From: JBJFCE01 sp964437825
GTDB lineage: Bacteria; Bacillota; Clostridia; Lachnospirales; Lachnospiraceae
Reading direction: 5' to 3'
Length of the DNA stretch: 64,000 nucleotides
NCBI GenBank assembly: GCA_964437825.1
Contig: CAYTIH010000008.1
Coordinates: 6,531-70,530, forward strand
Within the stretch, counting starts at the first letter, position 1; the number at the start of each line of letters is the position of its first letter. Position numbers and translations under genes: made by a program. Positions 36,451 through 45,592 of this stretch are shown here, one piece after another. Below the pieces are notes generated by a model. The model had not been told where the DNA came from and did not search any database. It saw only the letters and a list, made by a program, of their open reading frames with translations.

Positions 36451-38430
36451 CTAGCGAACCGCTTTCCACATTTCATCCTGATAAATGTATTCTTTGTTAT
36501 CCACATACAAATGATAAATATTCTGTCCGTTTTCCACACTGATAAAATAGGTCAGTATCTTATCCGCCTGATAAACCTCTACCGCCCTCAAATTGCCGTT
36601 TTCATCCCGAAACGCATCCGCCGACGGAAAAGCCTCCGCATCGGACGGGGACGGAATATACAGAGAAGTTCCCTCCACATTGGCCTGCTCCCTGATGTTT
36701 ACCACAACGGACTGCTTGATCGTGGAGCCGCCCTTCAGGCTGACGGTTACGGTTATGCTGTCTCTGTTCAGCCCCTTCCCGACAGTCACAATCAGCTCGG
36801 AATTGCTGCAATACATAAAGGTTCCCGTCAAATAAGAAACGGACGGGCTGCTGGTCACGGAAATATCCGCACCCACATTCTCAAGTCCCGTAATCGTATA
36901 CGGGAAACGCACGGTCTGTCCCTTCACCACCGATGCTGCGCTGCTGTCAAAGGTAATCATGACCGTTTTGATTTCCACCGCTACGGTTGCCTCATAGGTT
37001 TTGGCAAGCGCCTCAGAGGTTGTTCTTGCCATGATCGTAACAGTATAGCTTTTGCCGTAATTGATGTCCTTGGATGCAGTCAAAAGACCATTCTGGCTGA
37101 TGCTCACCTTATCCCCAAGGCCGGCATCATTCACAATGGACCATTCCACCTTTTTATCTTTTCCGATCAAATCAACGCCGTCCAGATTGGCGGTAAATTG
37201 AATGGAACCGTTTCGATTCAGTGTTGTCGTATCTGAGGTAATCGTAAATCCGTTTACTTCTTTACTGGATACCGTTACCCTATAAGTACCGGAAACCTGC
37301 GTAAGTCCGGCCGCATCCGTTACAATTGCAGTTGCCTTTATGATAATATCGCTGCCTGCCGGTACGCCCGTTCCCACAGTCAGGATTCCTCTTTCATTAA
37401 TCGTCACATCCAGGCCGCCCGCCTCCACGGACCAGCTTACTTGTTTCGCGGAATCGTCCAGATTATCCCCCGATACGACCGCCGTGCAAATAATGCTGTT
37501 TCCCGGAGCCGGCGAATCATTATTGACGGATACGGACACGCTTCTGACCGTTGGAACGATAACCGTTGCCTTTCCGAATACGATGGAATCCTTTGCCGTT
37601 GCTATGACATTGATGACCGCCGCATCTTCATCCGCGGCAATGAACAACACACCGTCATGAGAGATCGTCGTTGCGCCGGAGCCGGCGCCGCTGACCGTCC
37701 ATACGACATCCTGCGAAGGCGTTCCGTTATTTGCCTTTACCAGAGCCTGAAACTGCCTTGACTGTCCTCTGTTCACAGCCACAACCGACTGCGAATCGCT
37801 CGATACAATCACTTCTGTAATCGTAACTCTACCGGCAATCTCATTTTCCTCATAAATCTCGGAAAGATTATTGGACTGCAGTACGTTGTTTCTCAGCGAA
37901 ATATTCTGGACGGTCTCATAATGTCCGTTCCCTTTGGTGACTTCAAGCGATACCACTACCAGACGCTGATTCTCCGTAACATGGGACGTATCCGGTACAA
38001 AGCCGCTGACGCCCTCTCCCATCAGACTCCAGTTCATGATGTTTTTTTCATCGTCCGTAAGCGCTTCCACACTGCCGTCAACAACCGCCTTTTCCAGATA
38101 AAAGACCTTTTGGCTTGCTTGATCCCATGCAATATAGTACACAACGGAATCATTAAACACCTTGATATAGCCATCGGATACAAAGCCGCTTTCTTCATCC
38201 GTAATTCCGTCTCCGGATTTTGCGTATACTCCGCACTCCGCATCCACAATCAAATTATTCAGTTGACTTTCCAGAAGCTGCGCTTCCGTCTGCACGTCAA
38301 CGCTGGTGCTGGTCTTTGTATACATTCCGGTTCCGCTCAGGATTAATTGCAATGCACTCAATAAGACAAGCGACATGATTGCCAGCGTAATGATGACTTC
38401 TATCAGACTTAAGCCCCTGTTATCCTTCAT
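36451..38430 (-). CDS. Modular minor pilin with Ig-like (BIG2-type) domains
   Basis: A 659-residue protein that starts as a type IV prepilin: short leader MKDNRG, cleavage before Leu7, then LSLIEVIITLAIMSLVLLSA with Glu at +5. After a pilin-like region (to about 200) it carries four consecutive Ig-like domains with BIG2-type features (about 205-295, 296-390, 391-490, 495-580), recognisable by VxWSV and NGxLTV/SxxGLL strands (VSWSVEAGG, ERGILTVGTG, SQNGLLTAS). Ordinary pilins are 120-250 residues, so the Ig array would project from the fibre. Adjacent to the giant protein. Processing by the neighbouring PilD is predicted. Confidence 0.85.
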   Translation of the reverse strand: MKDNRGLSLIEVIITLAIMSLVLLSALQLILSGTGMYTKTSTSVDVQTEAQLLESQLNNLIVDAECGVYAKSGDGITDEESGFVSDGYIKVFNDSVVYYIAWDQASQKVFYLEKAVVDGSVEALTDDEKNIMNWSLMGEGVSGFVPDTSHVTENQRLVVVSLEVTKGNGHYETVQNISLRNNVLQSNNLSEIYEENEIAGRVTITEVIVSSDSQSVVAVNRGQSRQFQALVKANNGTPSQDVVWTVSGAGSGATTISHDGVLFIAADEDAAVINVIATAKDSIVFGKATVIVPTVRSVSVSVNNDSPAPGNSIICTAVVSGDNLDDSAKQVSWSVEAGGLDVTINERGILTVGTGVPAGSDIIIKATAIVTDAAGLTQVSGTYRVTVSSKEVNGFTITSDTTTLNRNGSIQFTANLDGVDLIGKDKKVEWSIVNDAGLGDKVSISQNGLLTASKDINYGKSYTVTIMARTTSEALAKTYEATVAVEIKTVMITFDSSAASVVKGQTVRFPYTITGLENVGADISVTSSPSVSYLTGTFMYCSNSELIVTVGKGLNRDSITVTVSLKGGSTIKQSVVVNIREQANVEGTSLYIPSPSDAEAFPSADAFRDENGNLRAVEVYQADKILTYFISVENGQNIYHLYVDNKEYIYQDEMWKAVR

Positions 38431-38474
38431 ATCTGAATCCTCATTCCAACCTCATATCAACGCAGCTTTTTCCG

Positions 38475-39023
38475 CTAGTTTTTGGATAAAGAAAATTTAC
38501 CCGTTCTCGCCACCATATCAATCTGATAGCGCACGCTTCCCTGCGTAAAAATCAGTTGTTTCCAATAAATATCCGTCTCTCCCATAACCGGATTAAAAGA
38601 ACCGTCGGAACGGTTAAAGGCAATGATAATTCCTTCCGTGCCGGCATCCGCCAGATTCACGGTTTCACCTGTGCTGCTTCCGAGCGTCCCCTTCAGCGCA
38701 GTCACAGTCACTTTTCCGCTGTTTCCGACTTTCTCGGTTTTGACGGCGCCCGATATCGTATTCACACTGTCAATGTAAATGCCTCCGTCCTTGATATACA
38801 GACGAATATAAATATCATAATTGGCAGCGCCAAGCGACTTGCTCATTGCCTCCACCTTACTGTCGGAAAGCGCCGACTGTGTCTTCGTGGCGCATTCTTT
38901 TGCATATTTTCCGTTCAGCAGGCCAAGCAGGCTGAAACCGCCCACCCCCACAATAGCCAGTATCGCAATCACCACTATCAATTCAACCAGCGAATATCCT
39001 CTTTGATCTTTTCTGTTTCCCAT
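38475..39023 (-). CDS. Type IV minor prepilin (GspH/FimT-like)
   Basis: 182 residues with leader MGNRKDQRG, cleavage before Tyr10 and the helix YSLVELIVVIAILAIVGVGG with Glu at +5. The unusual +1 residue (Tyr rather than Phe) is tolerated by PilD-type peptidases. The remainder is beta-rich, as in minor pilins that prime fibre assembly. The ATG overlaps the preceding gene's stop by one base (TAATG), so the two are translationally coupled. Confidence 0.88.
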   Translation of the reverse strand: MGNRKDQRGYSLVELIVVIAILAIVGVGGFSLLGLLNGKYAKECATKTQSALSDSKVEAMSKSLGAANYDIYIRLYIKDGGIYIDSVNTISGAVKTEKVGNSGKVTVTALKGTLGSSTGETVNLADAGTEGIIIAFNRSDGSFNPVMGETDIYWKQLIFTQGSVRYQIDMVARTGKFSLSKN

Positions 39024-41383
39024 TACTGCTTACTCCAATTCATATAAGAAACCAGACTGTCAGTTGTAATGATATCATCCCCGCCTGCGGAAGGCGCCGG
39101 TGTTGCACTGGGATCTTCCGGCTGAGGCGTTACTGTGGGCACCGAAAGCTCCTCGCTTCCGACAAAGCAGTTGACTACACCGTCATATCGCAGCATCGCC
39201 ACGCTGACTCCCTCCGGATCAGCATTGATATTGGCACCGTTTAAAATACTGATTTTACCCCCCGCAATGATCAGACCGTTAAAATTATGATCCACCTGCA
39301 CATTGCCGGTTGCAATTACAAGCTTCAGCGTAGAATCCCCCGGTACCACAAACGTTTCTCCCGTAATTTCTCCTTCTTCGTTTACCTGACCGTTATTTAC
39401 CAGCATAATCTCACGGTTTTCAGTCGCTCCCGCCGGATATACTGCAAGATCCGAACTGCCTGACGCGGCGATCACGTTCAACAGTTCGGTCACGTCTATG
39501 ACATTATAAAATACACTCTTTGACTTCTGCTCATCCGTAAGCGCCGCATAATTTCTGCTTAAATTAGTGGAAAGCGCATCAAACATACCGGAGTAGCCGT
39601 CATACTCCGCAAGCAGCGTATACTCCTCTATGACATCTCCGACTGCCGATGAGGAGGTCAATTCATAGCTTCCGCTTCCGTCTCCGAATACGACATTTCC
39701 TGCCAGATTCAATCTGCCAAAGGACTCCGGAGCCGTATAAAGCTTGAGATAATTATTCAGATAAGCATCCATGGACGCCTTATTGTTTGTATAATAATCC
39801 ACAAAAAACCGGTTTGCATTTTCGGCGGAATCAAAACGAAGATAATAATATACCCACGCATTGGCAGAGCCGGAGCCCTGGTAAAATACCTTTTGGTAAC
39901 TTGCGCCATAGTCGCTTAATTTCATCGGCAGATTCGACGTCAGACGATACAGATCCACCTCTGCCACATTGGGGAGCGTCTGCGGATTTACGCCGGCATC
40001 CTTCTGCCTTTGTATCTCCGCCTCCCGCTGCTTAAAATCATTATAGTCCGTGATATTGACCGGATTCGTGCCGATACACTCGTCGCCAATGATACCGATA
40101 CATTCCGCCGGAACCAGATATGCCAGCTGATCGCTTTTCACGGCAACGGACTGTCCCATTCTGACATCCTCGCCGGGCAGCGTGCTGCCGCCCGGAGAAA
40201 TTCCCGGCATCTCGCTTTCTGACAGCACTCCCGATGCAGTCCGCGTACCTATGTATGCCTGCCCTGCCAGCACCAGTTTGGTAAGGCCTGCCATATCAAG
40301 ACTGGTCGCAGAACCGTTGATCAGTATGGAGCTGCTCTCCTGAGGTCCGTACTGCGTCGTTCCGACGCTGCGATAACCGTATCCGTAATAACCGCCCTTT
40401 AATACAATTTCACTATTAGAGCCCTGTATTGTCAGATCATCTCTGACATAGGCATTTCCCTCAAGCATCAGATTCGCGGAATCCACCATGATTCCCTGCG
40501 CCCAGAGTGCAGAGTCCGAAGCGACCGTAATGACGGACGGATTGTAGGTCCCTCCGTTATTATCTCCTGTGACCACAACATCTCCGCTGGTTACCAGCGT
40601 ATCTGCGCCGCTGAAATTCAGCGTAACATGATTGGAAACCCGAATTCCGTGATCTCCGGCATAGACATTCCCCACAATATCACTGCGTCCGACATCGACC
40701 GCTTCCATGGAATCATCCGCAATGATGCAATAGGTCAGCATATCCGGAAGTGCACTTACCGTTTCAAAATGCACATTCGGAACCTTCAAAATGATATCCG
40801 TAGAAATAACGGCAACGTATCCGCTTTCATCCGTATAAGTTAATTTCAGTCCTTTGATCTGAATACTGTCGGTATAAACCTGTAAGGATTCCTCCTCCGT
40901 AATTTCCAGTACGGCCCTCTCCGGACGGGACAGATATCCGATCAGCTTAGCGCTGTCCACCTTAAGAGGCCCTGCAGGATCATCGGTATCCGCCAGCGCC
41001 TCCTTTAATTTCCCAAGATAAAGATTACGAAACTGCTGCACTCTCCCGACCTCGTCATAGGCATCATAATTCTGCATAATGGACAGATATGCGCTTGAAA
41101 ATGCAGCGGAGACCTCCTGCTCGAGTCCCGCCTTCACTTCCTCCATCGCCATCTCGCCGGTATAGAAATTGTTATTTGCCTTTGCTTCCGTAACCTTAAT
41201 CATATAGTTGATATAGGTAGAATAGAGAATAATGGACGCCAGAATGCCAAGGAGCGCCATAGCCACAACGACGACAACCAAAGCGGCTCCCCTGTTATCC
41301 ATTCTTCCGCGGCGATACGCCTTTTCTTTTTTTCGGAACAAGCCCTTCAGGCTTTTCTTAACTTCCCGCAAATCCGCTTTCAT
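39023..41383 (-). CDS. PilX/GspK-like pilus tip protein with beta-helix-like body
   Basis: 786 residues. After a basic N-terminal 31 residues comes MDNRGAALVVVVVAMALLG; cleavage after Gly32 would leave Ala at +1 and Val rather than Glu at +5, the pattern of GspK/PilX tip pilins that lack Glu5. The middle (about 210-330) is a run of short beta strands (VGNVYAGDHGIRVSN, LTIQGSNSEIVLKGG) like a right-handed beta-helix or bactofilin-type fold. A second such stretch lies near 690-730. ATG start with GGGTGG 6 nt upstream; another ATG is two codons earlier. The C-terminal tail is Pro-rich (PTVTPQPEDPSATPAP). Confidence 0.82.
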   Translation of the reverse strand: MKADLREVKKSLKGLFRKKEKAYRRGRMDNRGAALVVVVVAMALLGILASIILYSTYINYMIKVTEAKANNNFYTGEMAMEEVKAGLEQEVSAAFSSAYLSIMQNYDAYDEVGRVQQFRNLYLGKLKEALADTDDPAGPLKVDSAKLIGYLSRPERAVLEITEEESLQVYTDSIQIKGLKLTYTDESGYVAVISTDIILKVPNVHFETVSALPDMLTYCIIADDSMEAVDVGRSDIVGNVYAGDHGIRVSNHVTLNFSGADTLVTSGDVVVTGDNNGGTYNPSVITVASDSALWAQGIMVDSANLMLEGNAYVRDDLTIQGSNSEIVLKGGYYGYGYRSVGTTQYGPQESSSILINGSATSLDMAGLTKLVLAGQAYIGTRTASGVLSESEMPGISPGGSTLPGEDVRMGQSVAVKSDQLAYLVPAECIGIIGDECIGTNPVNITDYNDFKQREAEIQRQKDAGVNPQTLPNVAEVDLYRLTSNLPMKLSDYGASYQKVFYQGSGSANAWVYYYLRFDSAENANRFFVDYYTNNKASMDAYLNNYLKLYTAPESFGRLNLAGNVVFGDGSGSYELTSSSAVGDVIEEYTLLAEYDGYSGMFDALSTNLSRNYAALTDEQKSKSVFYNVIDVTELLNVIAASGSSDLAVYPAGATENREIMLVNNGQVNEEGEITGETFVVPGDSTLKLVIATGNVQVDHNFNGLIIAGGKISILNGANINADPEGVSVAMLRYDGVVNCFVGSEELSVPTVTPQPEDPSATPAPSAGGDDIITTDSLVSYMNWSKQ

Positions 41384-41395
41384 AAACATCCACCC

Positions 41396-42676
41396 TTAAT
41401 AACTGGTCAGCTCCGTTATCTTCTTCAATACTGCCGAATCTCCTTCGCCAAAGTGGCCATAGGCACCGCTTTCATAAACCTCAACCGTTACATGGTACAG
41501 TTTCTTTGCCGATGTGGTTTCCATGGCCCCCTGCGGATGAATCAGCGCCTGAGCCTCTGCGGCGCTTTTCTCGATCAGCACGCCTTCCGCATTCTGATAG
41601 CGGTAACGATACTGCGCTCCCCCTGCAGTAATCTCGTTCCCGGTAGCAAGATTATATGCATAATTCGTATGCAGACTGACCGCACAAGCGCCCCCTGTTG
41701 CGCCCTCCCGAATTTCAATCGTGGGCACATAACCGTTCTCGCTGCTTTCCAACAGGGAATCCTGTATAGCGCCCTCCTGCTTTAACAAATAAAAATCCAC
41801 AGCAAGATTATTCTGATTATCAATTACAATCTGATCCATTTGAGCAGAAGACATTGTGGAGGCGTAATTCGGCAGATAACAAATATAAGCACTGCGAAGG
41901 AGATCTTCTCCATTATATGTCCTGACCCAGACAGGAGCCTCATATACCGCATCCGCACCTGTCAGCCAGCCTTCGGTACCCACATATTCATACACCACAC
42001 TATTGCTGATCTTGACGTAATCCCCCGCCGCATCATCATGAATCTTTGACAGGACAATGGTCATCGTTCTTTTGACTTTTCCCTTCAGATCCTGTGCAGA
42101 AGCCGCATATCCGCCGGTCCTGCCCGCCAGCGTCTGATAAGCCAGAATCTCATTCTCCGCGGACTGCACAAAAAGGCAGTCCTTACTGCTGTCATAGCTG
42201 GTAATCTGCACTAATTCGTTATCGTTGATTCCGGAATGCTCCGCATCGCCCTCATACGCAGACGCATCCACAGTTACCTTAACATCAAATTCATAAACAT
42301 CCTCATCTATACCGCCGATTTGATATACTACGGTACTGCCGGGAACCTGGCTTCCGTCAACCTCAGCCATGCCCGAAACAATCCCTTTTCTGTCACAGTT
42401 TGTGCTGATCAGAAACGCATCCGCAGAGACGCCGTCCGCAAATTGAAGTGCAATATCCCCATAGGAATAGGCATTGATCCCCTCCATGACATTCTCCGCT
42501 ACCGCATTGGCGCAGGCCTGCTTTCTGGCCTTAGCGTTTGTCCTTGCCGCCGTCAGAAACGAATGACAGATCGGCGCCGCAATAATAGCAAGCACAATCA
42601 TGGCAATGATAACTTCCACAAGCGAAAAGCCACGCCGGTCACTATGAAATTGTCCTTCCTCGCTGTCTCTTCTCAT
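41396..42676 (-). CDS. Type IV minor prepilin, large
   Basis: 426 residues with leader MRRDSEEGQFHSDRRG, cleavage before Phe17 and helix FSLVEVIIAMIVLAIIAAPI with Glu at +5. The body, about 400 residues, is much longer than a usual minor pilin and contains mixed beta strands with a C-terminal Ala/Glu-rich region. It begins an overlapping run of four pilin-like genes. The ribosome site (AGGATG) is weak and 11 nt upstream. Confidence 0.86.
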   Translation of the reverse strand: MRRDSEEGQFHSDRRGFSLVEVIIAMIVLAIIAAPICHSFLTAARTNAKARKQACANAVAENVMEGINAYSYGDIALQFADGVSADAFLISTNCDRKGIVSGMAEVDGSQVPGSTVVYQIGGIDEDVYEFDVKVTVDASAYEGDAEHSGINDNELVQITSYDSSKDCLFVQSAENEILAYQTLAGRTGGYAASAQDLKGKVKRTMTIVLSKIHDDAAGDYVKISNSVVYEYVGTEGWLTGADAVYEAPVWVRTYNGEDLLRSAYICYLPNYASTMSSAQMDQIVIDNQNNLAVDFYLLKQEGAIQDSLLESSENGYVPTIEIREGATGGACAVSLHTNYAYNLATGNEITAGGAQYRYRYQNAEGVLIEKSAAEAQALIHPQGAMETTSAKKLYHVTVEVYESGAYGHFGEGDSAVLKKITELTSY

Positions 42677-42707
42677 AGATCAAACATCCTATCACGCCCG
42701 AAAGCCG

Positions 42708-43460
42708 TCAATTTTCCTCGTCCGCTGCAAATTCCGGTTCCTGTGCCAGACTTCCGAAAATACAATCCACTCCATGTCCCGAAACGCCAGTGGCCGGCTC
42801 CGTATAGCTCTTGCCCGTACCCCTCATAGAATAATAATTAATTACCATGGAACCGGACAGAATACCGGTCGCGCTGTCAAAAGACAACGTGACGCTGTCA
42901 ATGCTCTTGATATCGGGATCTTTTGTAATATAGGTGACCAATTCTTTAAACTGATCATAGGTACAGGTAAATGTATTGCCGGAGGCCGAAGCTCCCAATA
43001 CCAGATTCGAAGCATCCAGAATATGCTCCGGATTGACCGCGGAATGAGCCGCAATTGCGCCCGTAATGTCCGTAAGCGCCGCCAGCACATTTTCTCTTTC
43101 CCCCAGCGGGATATCAAAATAAGTAGTCGAAGGCGTCTCTACAAAAGAAAAATAGCATCCTATTTCCGTTTCCAGTTCGTCCGCGTACAGAATCTGATCT
43201 TCTACCCGAACCTCTGACGGAAATACCTCCTGCACCAGTTCTCCGAAGGATTTCATTGTCTGTGTATTCTCTTCATATTCCTTCTGCTTGATAGAAAGAG
43301 GCTCCAGAGTCTGAATTTCCGTACGCAGCGCGCTGTTTTCGTTCTCCAGCTCCTGCGTCCGTTCATTGAACTTCTTTACGCCAAAGAAATAGGAACAGGC
43401 AATGATAATCACGCCAATTAAAATGATGATAAGATTTACCTCTTTTTTGGTTACTTTCAT
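42708..43460 (-). CDS. pilO: PilO-like pilus alignment protein
   Basis: 250 residues: one N-terminal membrane helix (about 9-28, NLIIILIGVIIIACSYFFGV), a coiled coil (about 30-60) and a ferredoxin-like domain, the layout of PilO, which links PilM/PilN to the pilus base. It follows the PilM-PilN fusion by 18 nt. Sequence is divergent, so the call relies on topology and gene order. Confidence 0.78.
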   Translation of the reverse strand: MKVTKKEVNLIIILIGVIIIACSYFFGVKKFNERTQELENENSALRTEIQTLEPLSIKQKEYEENTQTMKSFGELVQEVFPSEVRVEDQILYADELETEIGCYFSFVETPSTTYFDIPLGERENVLAALTDITGAIAAHSAVNPEHILDASNLVLGASASGNTFTCTYDQFKELVTYITKDPDIKSIDSVTLSFDSATGILSGSMVINYYSMRGTGKSYTEPATGVSGHGVDCIFGSLAQEPEFAADEEN

Positions 43461-43478
43461 TTCGCTCTCTCCTATCTC

Positions 43479-45329
43479 TTAATTGTCATAGACGCTTTCA
43501 ATATCCGCTTCCAGCTCATCATCCTCCGATGTCTGTGCGCCCTCGCCGCTTTGATTCGTTAATCCGTTTTCCGCCTGTATTCCGCCGCTGTCAGACTGCG
43601 ATTCCATGTCGGTTTCTGAAGATGTCAGTCCCGAGAAGGTTCCCGACACACTAAAGGTAACTACGGAGCTGTCCGTTGCAATCACATCATTTCCCATCGC
43701 TTCATTTACAACGTCCGCAAGCTCCTCATCCGAGTCGTCCGAAAGATCCGTCAAAACATTGCGGCTGTCGTAAATTCCGTTTACATTCAGCGACAAAATG
43801 CTTGCAAACGTCCTGAGCTGCTCGATACATTCCGCAGCTTCCTTTTTGGTATTGACCGTAACATTCATGGAAAAACCGGTTGAACCGGCCGTAAAGGAAT
43901 CTATGAAGAACGCGTGGGGCATCTTCTGCTCCATTTCCTCAATAAAGTTCACCAGATCCGCCGTCACCAGCTGCGTGTTTCCGTAAGCGTTAATTAAATA
44001 TTCATATGCCTGTTTCGTAGCCGTATATTCCAAATAAGAAGGAATACTGTTACTCAGTTCCTCAATCTGCATTCGGTATGTACGATTATCATTCTGCGCA
44101 GTCCGTAACGGAAGATACGCCAGCACCAGCATAACAATGGTGATAATCAGGCACAAAATCAATACCGATACCGCTGTGAGCGTTGATAAATGAAAGCCCG
44201 ATTTTGCGCCCTTTTTATCCTTTTCTTTTTCATGCATAAAGCCAAGAGGCGCTATGGCCGCTCCGAGGCAGGCAATGTATTCGCCAAAGCTTGCCTCACG
44301 GAAGTTTTTCTCGATATTAAAGCCCTCAACCTTATTTAACACAACCACATGGAACCCAAGCTCATTGGTCAGCAGCTTACTGAGTCCGCTGAAATCGCCT
44401 CCCAGACCGGTCAGGAATATTTTCGTAATCTGTTTTCCGGCGTTTCTGGAATTGTAGAAATCAATCACACGGGCAATTCCCCGCATAAGTCCTTCCAGGG
44501 ATTCCGTAATCCTCTGCTTGGCAATCCTGATCTGCTCAGACTCCACTTCGCTGCTGAACGCATCCTGTTCCGCAATATCAAGCTGGGCGTTCAATACCCT
44601 GTTCACACAGGTTTTGCGCCTGAGCAGTTCCAATGCCTGCTGATAATTCAAAATTCCCCAGGCCTCTGTTTCCATCATCGTATGAATTGCCTCATCCACA
44701 CCATAGGAAACACTGCGCTGCAGCAGAATCTGTCCATTTTCCAGAATTGTAATGATCGACACCTGCTCGTCCACCTTAATGACCATTTCGATGCCTTCCT
44801 TACATTCATTTTTCACCACCTGATAGATACTGTTGCAGCTATAGTCCAGAGCCGCCAGAGAAAGACCTAATGCCTTTGCAAGCTGTTCATAACCGTCCAA
44901 AATACTGTGCGGCGCAGCCAGCACCAGTACCTTGCGCTGCACATTGTCCGTTTCCTCTCCAACCAGTCCAAGCGGAATATACTCAATTTCATACTGGCTG
45001 ATATCCACTGGAAAATAATCCGAAGCATTCGCACGGATGACCGTACTAATCTTATTTTCCTTCACATTGGGCAGCACAACCTCTCTGCTGGCAATCTTCG
45101 TGGAAGTAATTGTAAATACTACCTGCTTGGTCTTGATCGCATGCGCGACTAAGGCCTGTTTGATATAGGATACCAGCGCCTCTGTCACCTTGAGTTCGCC
45201 ATCCTGAATCACGTCTTGCGGCGTATCCAGATTAATGCTTTTATATACCTTTGGACTTTTCACCTTATAATCCGTTTCCATGATTTTAATCAGTGAATAT
45301 CCGATTTCAATACTCAGCACCTTTGACAT
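43479..45329 (-). CDS. PilM-PilN fusion protein
   Basis: 616 residues containing two normally separate proteins. Residues 1-350 are a PilM/FtsA-like actin fold (VLSIEIGYSLIKIME, then TKQVVFTITSTKIASREVVL, ANASDYFPVDISQYEIEYI and TKIFLTGLGGDFSGL). After a basic linker comes a membrane helix (about 380-404) and a PilN-like domain (about 405-540, with LRTAQNDNRTYRMQIEELSN). The C-terminal tail is acidic and Ser-rich. PilM recruits PilN at the membrane, so the fusion fixes that pair at 1:1. The ATG follows AAGGGGG; the 263-bp upstream gap holds two hairpins. Confidence 0.83.
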   Translation of the reverse strand: MSKVLSIEIGYSLIKIMETDYKVKSPKVYKSINLDTPQDVIQDGELKVTEALVSYIKQALVAHAIKTKQVVFTITSTKIASREVVLPNVKENKISTVIRANASDYFPVDISQYEIEYIPLGLVGEETDNVQRKVLVLAAPHSILDGYEQLAKALGLSLAALDYSCNSIYQVVKNECKEGIEMVIKVDEQVSIITILENGQILLQRSVSYGVDEAIHTMMETEAWGILNYQQALELLRRKTCVNRVLNAQLDIAEQDAFSSEVESEQIRIAKQRITESLEGLMRGIARVIDFYNSRNAGKQITKIFLTGLGGDFSGLSKLLTNELGFHVVVLNKVEGFNIEKNFREASFGEYIACLGAAIAPLGFMHEKEKDKKGAKSGFHLSTLTAVSVLILCLIITIVMLVLAYLPLRTAQNDNRTYRMQIEELSNSIPSYLEYTATKQAYEYLINAYGNTQLVTADLVNFIEEMEQKMPHAFFIDSFTAGSTGFSMNVTVNTKKEAAECIEQLRTFASILSLNVNGIYDSRNVLTDLSDDSDEELADVVNEAMGNDVIATDSSVVTFSVSGTFSGLTSSETDMESQSDSGGIQAENGLTNQSGEGAQTSEDDELEADIESVYDN

Positions 45330-45410
45330 TCGTGCAATCCCCCTTAAAGTATTGCTGTATTTACATCCATCCCCCTGTTTGAATTCATATCATTCCAAAT
45401 GCGGGCGAAT

Positions 45411-45429
45411 CGTTCCTCTCAAAGGAACG
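45411..45429 (-). promoter_or_regulatory. Hairpin in the pilMN leader (7-bp stem)
   Basis: CGTTCCT and AGGAACG flank a 5-nt loop. It lies two bases from the 15-bp inverted repeat and about 80 nt upstream of pilMN. No U-tract follows, so it is not a typical terminator. Confidence 0.6.
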
Positions 45430-45431
45430 GG

Positions 45432-45483
45432 TGGATATACATATATCGCACGTGGTTCTCACTCTGTAATATATGTATATCCA
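45432..45483. repeat. 15-bp perfect inverted repeat before pilMN
   Basis: TGGATATACATATAT at 45432-45446 is exactly repeated in inverse at 45469-45483, with a 22-nt loop. The arms are AT-rich but not simple poly-AT. In the minus-strand transcript it would form a long hairpin between pilD and pilMN; as DNA it could be an operator for a dimeric regulator. Confidence 0.85.
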
Positions 45484-45592
45484 TCCTGTCTTACCTGTCT
45501 ATGATCATGATGTAAAGGACAGAAAAAACTTTTACAGCAAATAATAAAAATTTTGTACCTGCTTTGCCCCATCCATAGGGCTTGCAACCACA

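Noticed and set aside
36184..37236. Long plus-strand open frames, e.g. 350 codons here and others over 200 codons opposite the giant and pilin genes
   Set aside because: They lie wholly opposite strong minus-strand genes, lack ribosome sites, and their translations have no recognisable domains or plausible composition.
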